Assembly: GCA_033851545.1 (NCBI GenBank)
Contig: JAWWOO010000034.1
Span: 1-64,000 of the forward strand
Direction of reading: 5' to 3'
DNA: 64,000 nt
Source: JAWWOL01 sp033851545
GTDB lineage: Bacteria; Actinomycetota; Actinomycetes; JAWWOL01
Positions within the stretch are counted from its first letter, which is position 1, and each line of letters starts with the position of its first letter. Under the pieces are notes generated by a model. The model saw only the letters and a program-made list of their open reading frames with translations. It searched no databases and was not told where the DNA came from. Positions 10,292 to 18,813 of the stretch are shown piece after piece. The position numbers and the translations under genes were made by a program.

Positions 10292-10324
10292 GCCGGGCGC
10301 AGCGCCCGGCCGGCGCAGCCGGCC
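10292..10324. repeat. Two adjoining GC-rich palindromes
   Basis: GCCGGGCGC (10292-10300) and GCGCCCGGC (10302-10310) pair around a single A. GGCCGGC (10308-10314) and GCCGGCC (10318-10324) pair around a GCA loop. The two overlap by three bases, about 110 bases before tyrA. This looks like a small REP-like element or an attenuator-type structure ahead of tyrA. Confidence 0.6.
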
Positions 10325-10435
10325 GATCGTTGGCAGCGCCGGCCCCACGGAATGGTCGGGTCGACCTGGCCGGCGAGGCGTCGGGGCAGCGGCGACCCGG
10401 GCGACCCAACGACTCGTCGCGCCGGGCCGGCGCCG

Positions 10436-11656
10436 ATGAGTCAGCCGCTGACCAGCCTGCCCGCTGCGGGCCGGCTCGCGAGCCTGGTCGTGGTCGGCAC
10501 CGGTCTGCTCGGGACGTCGATCGCTCTCGCCGCGGTGGCTGCCGGTGTCGAGGTGGCCCTTGACGACTCTGATGCGGCAGCCCTCGACGGGGCCCAGCAC
10601 ATCAGTGGCTGTCGGCGGTGGCAGGACGGCATGCCGGTAGCTGACCATGCGGTCGTCTGTGTTCCGCCGTCCGCCGTGGCACCGGCGGTTTTACGTGCTC
10701 AGCGGCTGCAGATGGCCCGCACGTTTAGTGATGTGGCTAGCGTTAAGTCTCGGCCTCTGCTCGAGGCTGAGACGCTGGGTGTCGACATGAGCCGTTTCAT
10801 CGGAGGTCATCCGATGGCCGGCCGGGAGAGCGCCGGGCCCTGGAACGCTCGGGTCGACTTGTTCCGTGGGCGGCCGTGGCCCCTGGTGCCCACTGCCGTG
10901 ACAGGGGACGAAGCCTTCGCCGCTGCAGTCGCCCTGGCGGAGCTGTGCGGCGCCCAGCCCGAGCTGTGGACCGCTGCAGACCATGACGCCGCGGTGGCGG
11001 CTGTCTCCCACCTGCCGCAGCTGGTCTCCAGCGCGCTCGCGGCGAGCCTCGCGGACGTGAACGGCGACTTCTTCGAGCTCGCCGGAACGGGCCTGAGGGA
11101 CACCTCGCGTCTGGCCGGATCACCGCCCGGGATGTGGTCGGACATCTGTGAGCAGAACGCGTCCGCGGTCGCGCCCCGGCTCCGACTCGTCATCGATCGC
11201 CTGACCGCGGTCGAGCGGGCACTCGCCGCGACGGACGCTGCCAACCCGCTCCAGGCCGCGGCACACGGGCATGACGACGACCCGGCCGGACAGTCAGCCG
11301 GGCAAGCCACGCGGGAAGACGGGGCGGGCATGGCGGTTGCCCGGCTGATCGGCGACGGCAACCAGGTGCACCGGCGGCTGCCGCAGAAGCGCTGGAGTCG
11401 GCTCGCCACGGGGGTCGCGTACGGCTATGTCGGCGTGTTCGTCCCCGACCAGCCGGGTGGCTTCGCCGACATCCTGCGGGCTCTCGCCGACGCCTCCGTC
11501 AACGTCGAGGACATCACCGTGGACCACGTCCCGGAGCGTCCGCTGGGCCTGGCCGAGCTCACCGTGGTTGCATCCGAGCTCGACCGGGCGACGGCCGTGC
11601 TCCGTGACGCGGGCTTCTCCGCAAGCGGCAGGTTGGACGACGAGACCTCAGGCTGA
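10436..11656 (+). CDS. tyrA: Prephenate dehydrogenase
   Basis: NAD-dependent oxidative decarboxylation of prephenate in tyrosine synthesis. The N-terminal Rossmann fold shows VVVGTGLLGTSIA, the substrate region shows DVASVKSR and GGHPMAGRE, and a C-terminal ACT domain (about residues 325-395, GYVGVFVPDQPGGFADIL) is likely the tyrosine-sensing part. The 406-aa length fits an ACT-containing TyrA. ATG 10436 is the first sensible start; no strong ribosome site is visible. Codons 80-100 are odd for this genome: they include the rare Leu codon TTA at 10691 and several T-ending codons, a local AT-richer patch inside a conserved motif region. Confidence 0.9.
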   Translation: MSQPLTSLPAAGRLASLVVVGTGLLGTSIALAAVAAGVEVALDDSDAAALDGAQHISGCRRWQDGMPVADHAVVCVPPSAVAPAVLRAQRLQMARTFSDVASVKSRPLLEAETLGVDMSRFIGGHPMAGRESAGPWNARVDLFRGRPWPLVPTAVTGDEAFAAAVALAELCGAQPELWTAADHDAAVAAVSHLPQLVSSALAASLADVNGDFFELAGTGLRDTSRLAGSPPGMWSDICEQNASAVAPRLRLVIDRLTAVERALAATDAANPLQAAAHGHDDDPAGQSAGQATREDGAGMAVARLIGDGNQVHRRLPQKRWSRLATGVAYGYVGVFVPDQPGGFADILRALADASVNVEDITVDHVPERPLGLAELTVVASELDRATAVLRDAGFSASGRLDDETSG

Positions 11657-11844
11657 TGGCTTCGTCGGTTCGTGGTTGAATCGCTGGCCGGACAAAGCCA
11701 CTTGTCGACAAAGACGTTCGGAGCACCCGGTATCCTCGGATCAAGAGCTGGCCGTGGTCGAGACCTCGCCAGAACGCGTCACGACGAGCGCGGACGGGCC
11801 AGGGTCCGGCCCGACCTTCCCCCAGGACATCCCAGAGGAGAACA

Positions 11845-12648
11845 GTGCAAGCCGTGGACAGCGCCCGGATGGTGGTTGCCATCGACGGGCCGTCCGGATC
11901 CGGCAAGTCCACCGTTGCCCGGGGCGTGGCGGCTCGACTCAGGTTCGGCTATCTCGATACCGGGGCGATGTACCGCGCGGTCACCTGGCTGGTGCTCGAC
12001 GCGGGCTTGCCGGTGGATGCGCTCTCCGAGGAGACCGAACGGCTGGGCGGGCTGCTGGACTCCGCCGTGCTCGACCTGAGCACCGACCCGGCCGACCGTC
12101 GGGTGCGCATCGCCGGGCACGACGTCACCGAGGTCATCCGTGGCCCCGAGGTGACCACGGCGGTCAGCGCCGTCGCGGCGACACCCGCCGTACGGGTCCA
12201 CCTGTCGACACTGCAGCGCAGGCTCGCCATGGCCGCGGTCGCCCGCTCGGGTGGCATCGTGGTCGAGGGTCGCGACATCGGCACGGCCATCTTCCCGGAC
12301 GCCGGGCTCAAGATCTGGCTGACAGCCAGCCCCGAGGCGCGTGGCCGACGGCGCGCCGCCGAGCACTCCGACGGTGCTCAGGTCGAGGAGTCGGCGGTCG
12401 AGGGCGCGGTCGAGCAGCTGGCCAAACGAGACACGCTGGACTCGACGCGCAAGCTGTCCCCGTTGCACTGTGCCGAGGACGCGCACGTGATCGACACCAC
12501 GCCGCTCTCGGCTGAGCAGGTCATCGAGGCCGTGCTCGGCCTGTGGAACACCGTCGAGCTCCCGGACGCCGCGGATTCGCGGCCCTCGCAGGCGGCCGAC
12601 CCGCACTCGGACGACCTGCAGGACAGCGCGACCGGAGCAGCTCGGTGA
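11845..12648 (+). CDS. cmk: Cytidylate kinase
   Basis: Phosphorylates CMP and dCMP using ATP, feeding nucleotide pools beside pyrG. The P-loop GPSGSGKST at about residue 14 and the CMP-binding YLDTGAMYRA are diagnostic, as is EGRDIGT in the middle. The protein is 267 aa with an acidic tail that is longer than usual. The GTG start follows AGAGGAG at 11834-11840; ATG 11869 is an alternative. The stop overlaps the der start as GTGA, so the pair is translationally coupled, as in mycobacteria. Confidence 0.95.
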   Translation: MQAVDSARMVVAIDGPSGSGKSTVARGVAARLRFGYLDTGAMYRAVTWLVLDAGLPVDALSEETERLGGLLDSAVLDLSTDPADRRVRIAGHDVTEVIRGPEVTTAVSAVAATPAVRVHLSTLQRRLAMAAVARSGGIVVEGRDIGTAIFPDAGLKIWLTASPEARGRRRAAEHSDGAQVEESAVEGAVEQLAKRDTLDSTRKLSPLHCAEDAHVIDTTPLSAEQVIEAVLGLWNTVELPDAADSRPSQAADPHSDDLQDSATGAAR

Positions 12649-14021
12649 CCACCATGGACAGGGCCGGCGACGCGGCCGACGTGGAGCCGACGGCGACCGA
12701 GGACCTTGCCGCGCTTCCGGTGCTCGCGGTGGTGGGCCGGCCAAACGTCGGCAAGTCGACATTGGTTAACCGCATCCTCGGCCGCCGCGAGGCGGTGGTC
12801 GAGGACGTGCCCGGGGTGACACGGGACCGGGTCGCCTACGACGCCAACTGGCGCGGCCGCCGGTTCATCGTCGTGGACACCGGCGGCTGGGAGCCGGACG
12901 CCGTCGGCCTGCAGGCCCGGGTCGCCGCCCAGGCGGAGTACGCGGTTGCCGCAGCAGACGCCGTGCTGCTCGTCGTCGACGCCACCGTCGGGGCAACGGA
13001 CACGGACGAGGCGGTCGCAAGAGTCCTCCGCCGGGCCAAGAAGTCGGCCGTCCTCGCCGCGAACAAGGTGGACGACTCCCGTACGGAGGCCGACGCCACC
13101 TCGTTGTGGTCGCTGGGTTTGGGTGAACCGTTCCCGGTGAGCGCCCTGCACGGCCGCGGCTCCGGCGAGCTCCTCGACGCGATCCTGGACGCCCTGCCTG
13201 AGGCACCCAAGGAGCGGGACGACCCGGAGACCGGGCCCCGTCGGGTGGCCCTGGTCGGGCGGCCGAACGTTGGCAAGTCCAGCCTGCTCAACCGGCTCTC
13301 CCACGAAGAGCGTGCGGTGGTCGACGCGACGGCGGGCACCACCCGCGACCCGGTCGACTCGCTGGTCGAGGTCGGCGGCGAGACCTGGAAGTTCGTGGAC
13401 ACGGCCGGCCTGCGCCGACGCGTCCACCAGGCCACCGGCGCGGAGTATTACGCCAGTCTGCGGACCAGCGCCGCGATCGACGCCGCCGAGGTCGCCGTCG
13501 TGCTGCTCGACGCCAGCCAGCCGCTGACCGACCAGGACATGCGGGTCATCGGCATGGCCACCGACGCCGGCCGCGCGCTCGTCCTGGCGTTCAACAAGTG
13601 GGACCTCGTCGACGAGGATCGCCGGCTCACCCTCGAGACCGAGGTCGAGCGCGAGCTCGCCCCCTACGCCTGGGCGCCCCGGGTCAACGTGTCGGCCTCG
13701 ACCGGCCGCAGCGTCGACCGGTTGGCTCCTGCACTGCGCACGGCTCTGGCCAGCTGGGAGCAGCGGATTCCGACCGGGCGGCTCAACGCCTTCCTCGCCT
13801 CCATCGTCGCCGCCACCCCGCCGCCGGTCCGCAGCGGCAAGCAGCCCAAGATCCTCTTCGCCACGCAGGCCGGCACCAAGCCGCCGCGGTTCGTGCTGTT
13901 CACCAGCGGCTTCCTCGAACCGGGCTACCGCCGGTTCCTCGAGCGTCGGCTCCGCGAGGAGTTCGGATTCCCGGGCACGCCGATCGAGATCTCGATGAAG
14001 GTCCGCGAGAAGCGCAAGTGA
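12645..14021 (+). CDS. der: Ribosome biogenesis GTPase Der
   Basis: Double GTPase needed for 50S subunit maturation. Two G domains are evident: the first with GRPNVGKST and the DTGGW switch, the second with GRPNVGKSS, DTAGLR and NKWD, followed by a KH-like C-terminal domain (FLEPGYRRFLERRLREEF). The length is 458 aa. GTG 12645 overlaps the cmk stop and has GGAG 7 bases upstream; ATG 12654 three codons later is an alternative. It closes the first conserved block; a tRNA follows. Confidence 0.95.
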   Translation: MTTMDRAGDAADVEPTATEDLAALPVLAVVGRPNVGKSTLVNRILGRREAVVEDVPGVTRDRVAYDANWRGRRFIVVDTGGWEPDAVGLQARVAAQAEYAVAAADAVLLVVDATVGATDTDEAVARVLRRAKKSAVLAANKVDDSRTEADATSLWSLGLGEPFPVSALHGRGSGELLDAILDALPEAPKERDDPETGPRRVALVGRPNVGKSSLLNRLSHEERAVVDATAGTTRDPVDSLVEVGGETWKFVDTAGLRRRVHQATGAEYYASLRTSAAIDAAEVAVVLLDASQPLTDQDMRVIGMATDAGRALVLAFNKWDLVDEDRRLTLETEVERELAPYAWAPRVNVSASTGRSVDRLAPALRTALASWEQRIPTGRLNAFLASIVAATPPPVRSGKQPKILFATQAGTKPPRFVLFTSGFLEPGYRRFLERRLREEFGFPGTPIEISMKVREKRK

Positions 14022-14065
14022 CCGAGGCGCGGGCTACGAGGTCGTCGCCGACGACGCCGCTGGGG

Positions 14066-14071
14066 TAAAGT
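14066..14071 (+). promoter_or_regulatory. Probable -10 element of the tRNA-Pro promoter
   Basis: TAAAGT preceded by TGGGG, 41 bases before the mature 5' end of the tRNA. No clear -35 is visible in the GC-rich bases upstream. Confidence 0.4.
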
Positions 14072-14111
14072 CTGCTCCGCTCTGCTGCCGATCCGGGCAG
14101 CCGGAGCCGAT

Positions 14112-14185
<74 letters not shown>

Positions 14186-14238
14186 CGCACGGACATGACG
14201 TGAGCGGGCATTGCCTCCGGGCGGTGTCCGCTTCGTCG

Positions 14239-14269
14239 TCGACAGTCCGAAACGTTCCGGCTGTAGGGT
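14239..14269 (+). promoter_or_regulatory. Possible promoter for the 14336-19535 genes
   Basis: TCGACA (14239-14244) and TAGGGT (14264-14269) are spaced by 19 bases, slightly long for a housekeeping promoter. It lies between the tRNA and the phosphatidyltransferase gene, where a new transcript is expected. Confidence 0.35.
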
Positions 14270-14335
14270 GAGCCAGTAGCGGGTGATCATCGGCCTCGGG
14301 GGCCGTACGGGCAGCTGGTCGCCACGGGACGTCGG

Positions 14336-14983
14336 GTGGAGGTGTGGTCCGTGGCGGTGGACGAGCGTGGCGGCTCCGCACCGGCCGTGTCCGACGCGAT
14401 CTGGACCGTGCCCAACCTGCTCAGCGCGGCCCGGCTGGCCGGCGTGCCGGTTTTCCTGTGGTTGATCCTCGGCCCGCACCGCGACGGATGGGCGATCATC
14501 CTGCTGATGGTCAGCGGCGCGAGCGACTACTTCGACGGCAAGATCGCCCGGGCCTGGAACCAGACCAGCCGTCTCGGCACCCTGCTCGATCCCGCCGCGG
14601 ACCGCCTGTACATCGTGGCCACGGTGGTCGGCCTGACCATTCGCGGCATCATCCCGGTCGCCCTCCTGGTGGTGCTGCTGGCAAGGGACGTCGTGCTGGC
14701 GTTCACCCTCCCTGTGCTGCGCAGGCACGGGTACGGGCCCCTGCCCGTGCACTACCTCGGCAAGGCGGCCACGTTCAACCTGTTGTACGCGTTCCCGCTG
14801 ATCCTGCTCGGAGCCGGGCACGGCTGGGGCGCGCCGGCCGCCCGTACTCTCGGCTGGGCCTTCACGGTCTGGGGCGTCGGGCTCTACTGGTGGGCCGCCC
14901 TGCTCTACCTCGCCCAGGTGCGCGGTCTGACCTCCGGGCGGCGGCGCCTGGGCCTGCCGGGAGCGGGGACCGCTGCGGTGTGA
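14336..14983 (+). CDS. CDP-alcohol phosphatidyltransferase, PgsA2-like
   Basis: Membrane enzyme that transfers a phosphatidyl group from CDP-diacylglycerol to an alcohol. The family signature is complete: DGKIAR, eight residues, then GTLLDPAAD, near residues 63-84. Several hydrophobic spans fill the rest of the 215 aa. The alcohol acceptor is not readable from sequence; the position equals that of mycobacterial pgsA2. GTG 14336 is used, with in-frame GTGs at 14342 and 14351 as alternatives. Confidence 0.88.
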   Translation: MEVWSVAVDERGGSAPAVSDAIWTVPNLLSAARLAGVPVFLWLILGPHRDGWAIILLMVSGASDYFDGKIARAWNQTSRLGTLLDPAADRLYIVATVVGLTIRGIIPVALLVVLLARDVVLAFTLPVLRRHGYGPLPVHYLGKAATFNLLYAFPLILLGAGHGWGAPAARTLGWAFTVWGVGLYWWAALLYLAQVRGLTSGRRRLGLPGAGTAAV

Positions 14984-15050
14984 TGGTGCGTGGAGTGCGG
15001 GTGCGGGGCACATTCCGGGGCAGGCCTCAGGGTGAGCGGAGGTGGTGGTG

Positions 15051-17549
15051 GTGAGAGCGGTCGTGATGGCCGGCGGTGAGGGCACCCGGCTACGCCCGAT
15101 GACCGCCAACCAGCCCAAGCCGCTGCTGCCCGTCGTCAACCAGCCGATCATGGGGCACGTCCTGCGACTGCTGCGCCGCCACGGCGTCACCGAGACCGTC
15201 GTGACCCTGCAGTTCCTCGCCTCTCTGGTCCGGAACTACTTCGGGGACGGCGACGAGTTCGGGATGACCCTCAGCTATGCCACCGAGGAGACCCCGCTCG
15301 GCACCGCCGGCAGCGTCAAGAACGCCGAGCAGGCGCTGCGCGACGAGCCGTTCATCGTCATCAGCGGCGACGCGCTCACCGACATCGACCTGACCGACAT
15401 GATCGAGTTCCACCGCAAGAACAAGGCCCTGGTGACCATCGCGCTCAAGCGGGTCGCCGACCCGGTGGAGTTCGGCATCATCATTGCCGACGAGCAGGGC
15501 CGGATCGAACGATTCCTCGAGAAGCCGACGTGGGGACAGGTCTTTTCCGACACGGTCAACACCGGCGTCTACATCATGGAGCCGGAGGTCCTGGAACACG
15601 TGGCGACCGGCCAGTCGGTCGACTGGTCCAACGACGTCTTCCCCAAGCTGCTGGCGGACGGCGCCCCGCTGTACGGCTACGTGACGGACGCCTACTGGGA
15701 GGACGTCGGCACCCACGAAAGCTACCTGCGGGTCCAGGGCGATGTCCTCAACCGTCTAGTCGACGTCGAGATTGATGGGTTCGAGGTGTCGTCCGGTGTC
15801 TGGATCGCTGAGGGTGCCGAGGTGGACCCCGACGCCGTGCTGCGTGGGCCGCTGTTCATCGGTGACTACGCCAAGGTCGAGGCCGGTGCCGAGCTGCGCG
15901 AGTACACCGTGCTCGGCAGCAACGTGGTGGTGAAGAGCGGCGCCTTCCTGCACCGGGCCGTGCTGCACGACAACGTGTTCTGCGGCCCGGCCACCAACCT
16001 GCGGGGCTGTGTGATCGGCAAGAACACCGACCTGATGCGGGGGGCCCGGGTCGAGGAGGGCGCCATCATCGGCGACGAGTGCGTGGTCGAGGAGGAGGCC
16101 TTCGTCTCGGCCGGGGTCAAGGTCTATCCGTTCAAGACCATCGAGGCCGGCGCGGTCGTCAACACCAGCGTGATCTGGGAGTCCCGCGGCGCGCGGTCGC
16201 TGTTCGGGCCGCGTGGCGTCTCCGGCCTGGTCAACGTCGAGATCACGCCCGAGCACGTCGTACGGCTGGCCAGCGCCTATGCCACCAGCCTGCGCAAGGG
16301 CTCGACCGTCACCACCTCCCGCGACGCGTCTCGCGCGGCGCGCACGCTCAAACGGGCGGCGATCAGCGCCCTCACGGCCAGCGCGATCAACGTCCGGGAC
16401 CTCGAGGTGGCCCCGACCCCGGTGACCCGATTCGAGGTCGAGGCCGGGGACTCCGTCGGCGGCATCATGATCCGGACCACCCCGGGCGACCCGCAGGGCG
16501 TCGACATCGTCTTCCTCGACGAACACGGCGCCGACCTCTCGCAGGCCGCGCAGCGCAAGCTCGAGCGGACCTTCAGCCGGCAAGAGTTCCGCCGCGCGTT
16601 CCCGGGCGAGATCGCCGACCTGACCTTCCCGGCCCGAACCCTGGACACCTACGTCGCCGAGATGCTCAGCTGCGTCGACGTCAGTGGGATCCGCGAGGCG
16701 CGGATGAAGGTCGTCCTCGACACCGCCGGCGGCGCTGCGGCCCTCGTACTGCCACTGATCCTCGGCCGGCTGGGCGTGGACGTGCTGACCATGAACGGCC
16801 GGCTCGACGAGATGTCGACGACGGAGACCCTGGCCGAGCACATGCGCGACCTCGAACGGCTCGGTGAGCTCGTCGCGTCGTCCAAGGCGGCGTTCGGCGT
16901 GCGCTTCGACCACGTGGGGGAGCGGCTGTCCATCGTCGACGAACGTGGCGACCTGGTCCACGACGACCGGGCGCTGCTCGTGGTGCTCGACCTCGTGGCG
17001 GCCGAAGGCCGGGGTGGCCGGGTCGCGCTGCCGGTGACCACCACCCGGGTCGCCGAGCAGGTGGCCCGCTTCCACGGCGTGGACATCGAGTGGACCTCGA
17101 CCTCGCCGGAGCAGCTCACCAAGACCACGACCACCGACGGGGTGATCTTCGCCGGCGACGGCCGCGGCGGCTTCGTCATCCCCGAGTTCCACTCGGCCCT
17201 CGACGGGCTCGCGGCCTTCGTCCGGCTGCTCGGCCTGGTCGCCCGCACCAAGCTGACGCTGTCCGAGATCGACGCCCGGATCCCGGACGCCAGTCTGGTC
17301 CGGCGTACGGTGCCCACGCCCTGGGCTACCAAGGGGCAGGTCATGCGAGCGGTGGTCGAGGCGGCCAACGGCCGCGAGCTCGACACCACCGACGGCGTAC
17401 GGGTGATCGAGCCGGACGGCGAGTGGGCGATGGTCCTGCCGGACCCGCTCGAGGCCGTGACCCACCTATGGGCCGAGGCGTGGGACCCGGACCGCGCGCT
17501 GCTGCTGCTCGACTCCTGGGCGGCCGTCGTGGAGGCCGCGAGCCGCTGA
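15051..17549 (+). CDS. Mannose-1-phosphate guanylyltransferase fused to a degenerate phosphomannomutase domain
   Basis: The N-terminal nucleotidyltransferase (residues 2-225) has AGGEGTRLRP and should make a nucleotide sugar, probably GDP-mannose for cell-wall glycans. A left-handed beta-helix of hexapeptide repeats spans about 235-375. The C-terminal 450 residues resemble phosphomannomutase, but the phosphoserine loop (TASHNP in active enzymes) reads RTTPGDPQ near 474, the metal loop DxDxDR reads HVGER near 620, and the sugar loop GEESGH is not preserved. The mutase half is therefore probably inactive and may be regulatory or structural. GTG 15051 follows GGAGG at 15038-15042; three more in-frame GTGs lie just upstream. 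Confidence 0.88.
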   Translation: MRAVVMAGGEGTRLRPMTANQPKPLLPVVNQPIMGHVLRLLRRHGVTETVVTLQFLASLVRNYFGDGDEFGMTLSYATEETPLGTAGSVKNAEQALRDEPFIVISGDALTDIDLTDMIEFHRKNKALVTIALKRVADPVEFGIIIADEQGRIERFLEKPTWGQVFSDTVNTGVYIMEPEVLEHVATGQSVDWSNDVFPKLLADGAPLYGYVTDAYWEDVGTHESYLRVQGDVLNRLVDVEIDGFEVSSGVWIAEGAEVDPDAVLRGPLFIGDYAKVEAGAELREYTVLGSNVVVKSGAFLHRAVLHDNVFCGPATNLRGCVIGKNTDLMRGARVEEGAIIGDECVVEEEAFVSAGVKVYPFKTIEAGAVVNTSVIWESRGARSLFGPRGVSGLVNVEITPEHVVRLASAYATSLRKGSTVTTSRDASRAARTLKRAAISALTASAINVRDLEVAPTPVTRFEVEAGDSVGGIMIRTTPGDPQGVDIVFLDEHGADLSQAAQRKLERTFSRQEFRRAFPGEIADLTFPARTLDTYVAEMLSCVDVSGIREARMKVVLDTAGGAAALVLPLILGRLGVDVLTMNGRLDEMSTTETLAEHMRDLERLGELVASSKAAFGVRFDHVGERLSIVDERGDLVHDDRALLVVLDLVAAEGRGGRVALPVTTTRVAEQVARFHGVDIEWTSTSPEQLTKTTTTDGVIFAGDGRGGFVIPEFHSALDGLAAFVRLLGLVARTKLTLSEIDARIPDASLVRRTVPTPWATKGQVMRAVVEAANGRELDTTDGVRVIEPDGEWAMVLPDPLEAVTHLWAEAWDPDRALLLLDSWAAVVEAASR

Positions 17550-17587
17550 GGCGCGCCGTGCACCCGGCCCGAACCGCTGCGGTCATG

Positions 17588-18484
17588 ATGGGTCCCGTGA
17601 GCTCTCCCGGCCCTGACCGCCCAGGCGCTACATCGATGTCGCTGCTTGTCGACATGATGACGAACACCCTGGATCCCGGCTATGCCGAAGCCGCCGCCAG
17701 CCGGGCCCGGACCGGTGCACCGGACGCCCCCCGGCGGGCCATTCAGCGCGCCGGCGCGGTGGCCGCGGCCGCGCTCGCCGGGCTGATCCTGGTCACGGCG
17801 TCGAGCGAGGCGCGTCGATCGGCGCCGGAGCTGGCCAAGGCACGGGCGGACCTGGTCGGCCAGGTGCGGCAGCGGACCAGCCAGGTGACCGGGCTGCAGC
17901 GCCAGGTCCTCGCCCTGTCCGCCAAGGTCGCGCGGCTGCGCCAGGCCGGGCTCGGCGGCACCTCCTCGGGACGCCGCCTGGCCGCTCAGCTCGCCGCGCT
18001 GCAGCTCGCCGCTGGTGCCGTCCCGGTCACCGGACCAGCAGTGCGGGTGACGCTGACCGACGCCCGGCTGCCGGCCGGCGCCACGGATTCCACCCGGCAG
18101 GACGAAGGCGGCCAGGTTCTCGACACCGACCTGCAGCACGTCGTCAACGCGCTGTGGGCCAGCGGCGCGGAGGCGATCGCCGTCAACGACCAGCGCGTGA
18201 CCGCGCTGACCAGCATCCGCGCGGCGGGCAACGCGATCGTCGTCGACTTCCGGCCGGTCGACCCGCCGTACGTGGTCACGGCGCTGGGCGACCCGGACAC
18301 GCTCGAGCAGAGTTTCGTGTCGTCCAGCGCCGCGGCCGCGCTGCGTACGTACAGTCAGGCGTACGGGCTCGGCTTCGCGGTCAAGGGACTGTCCGACGCG
18401 ACCCTGCCGGCGGCCGCGGCCCCCGCCCTCTACGCGGCCCGGCCGGGCGCCGTCCCCACACCGTCCACCGGAGGTTCGTCGTGA
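17588..18484 (+). CDS. DUF881 family protein (first copy)
   Basis: Membrane-anchored protein with one N-terminal transmembrane span (about residues 50-68), a short coiled coil with heptad-like leucines, and the DUF881 extracytoplasmic domain. The function is not established; the family is tied to sporulation and cell-division loci of Gram-positives. It shares its gene order (DUF881, sbp, DUF881) with mycobacteria and streptomycetes. The start is uncertain among ATG 17585, ATG 17588 and GTG 17597; the SMSLL motif characteristic of this copy begins at 17633. GTGA overlap with the next gene. Confidence 0.85.
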   Translation: MGPVSSPGPDRPGATSMSLLVDMMTNTLDPGYAEAAASRARTGAPDAPRRAIQRAGAVAAAALAGLILVTASSEARRSAPELAKARADLVGQVRQRTSQVTGLQRQVLALSAKVARLRQAGLGGTSSGRRLAAQLAALQLAAGAVPVTGPAVRVTLTDARLPAGATDSTRQDEGGQVLDTDLQHVVNALWASGAEAIAVNDQRVTALTSIRAAGNAIVVDFRPVDPPYVVTALGDPDTLEQSFVSSSAAAALRTYSQAYGLGFAVKGLSDATLPAAAAPALYAARPGAVPTPSTGGSS

Positions 18485-18813
18485 TCGCAGCTGTCGCCCT
18501 GGTCATCGGTGTCGTCGTCGGGCTGTTCGTGCAGCCGACGGCGCCGACCTGGCTGCAGCCCTACCTGCCGATCGCGGTGGTCGCGGCACTCGACGCGGTG
18601 TTCGGGGCCCTGCGCGCCCACTTCGACGGCATCTTCGACGACAAGGTCTTCGTCGTGTCCTTCGTCAGCAACGTCCTGGTGGCGGCCCTCATCGTGTTCC
18701 TGGGCGACCAGCTCGGCGTGGGTGCCGCCCTGTCGACCGCGGTGACCGTGGTGCTCGGGATCCGGATCTTCGGCAACGTGGCGGCCATCCGCCGCCACCT
18801 GTTCCGGGCATGA
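18481..18813 (+). CDS. sbp: Small basic protein Sbp (DUF1290)
   Basis: 110-aa membrane protein with about three hydrophobic spans and a basic C-terminus (RRHLF). The stretch AVFGALRAHFDGIFDDKVF is typical of the Sbp family, which lies next to ylxW/DUF881 genes and ftsZ-related loci in Gram-positives. Starts and ends within GTGA and ATGA overlaps, so it is coupled to both DUF881 genes. Role unknown. Confidence 0.92.
   Translation: MIAAVALVIGVVVGLFVQPTAPTWLQPYLPIAVVAALDAVFGALRAHFDGIFDDKVFVVSFVSNVLVAALIVFLGDQLGVGAALSTAVTVVLGIRIFGNVAAIRRHLFRA

Larger units (their letters stand above)
9307..10435. other. 1.1-kb gap without a convincing gene, rich in inverted repeats
   Basis: No reading frame here has a domain I recognise, a good ribosome site and the third-position GC pattern of the neighbours. 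The stretch 9400-9780 holds clear inverted repeats (9406-9429, 9541-9562, 9731-9765) and a diverged direct repeat: TGTCGATACG at 9518 and 9686, each followed 40-50 bases later by TCGAC-xx-AGCAACTCC (9569 and 9729). A further pair of GC-rich palindromes lies at 10292-10324. It interrupts an otherwise tightly packed block. It could hold a structured RNA or the worn remains of an element; I cannot tell which. Confidence 0.6.

Noticed and set aside
11702..11711. TTGTCGACAA as a parS or SOS box
   Set aside because: It is a palindrome, but matches neither parS (TGTTTCACGTGAAACA) nor the actinobacterial LexA box.
15756..17465. A 569-codon minus-strand frame inside the guanylyltransferase gene
   Set aside because: Low-complexity His/Arg/Asp-rich product mirrored from the plus-strand gene; no start context.
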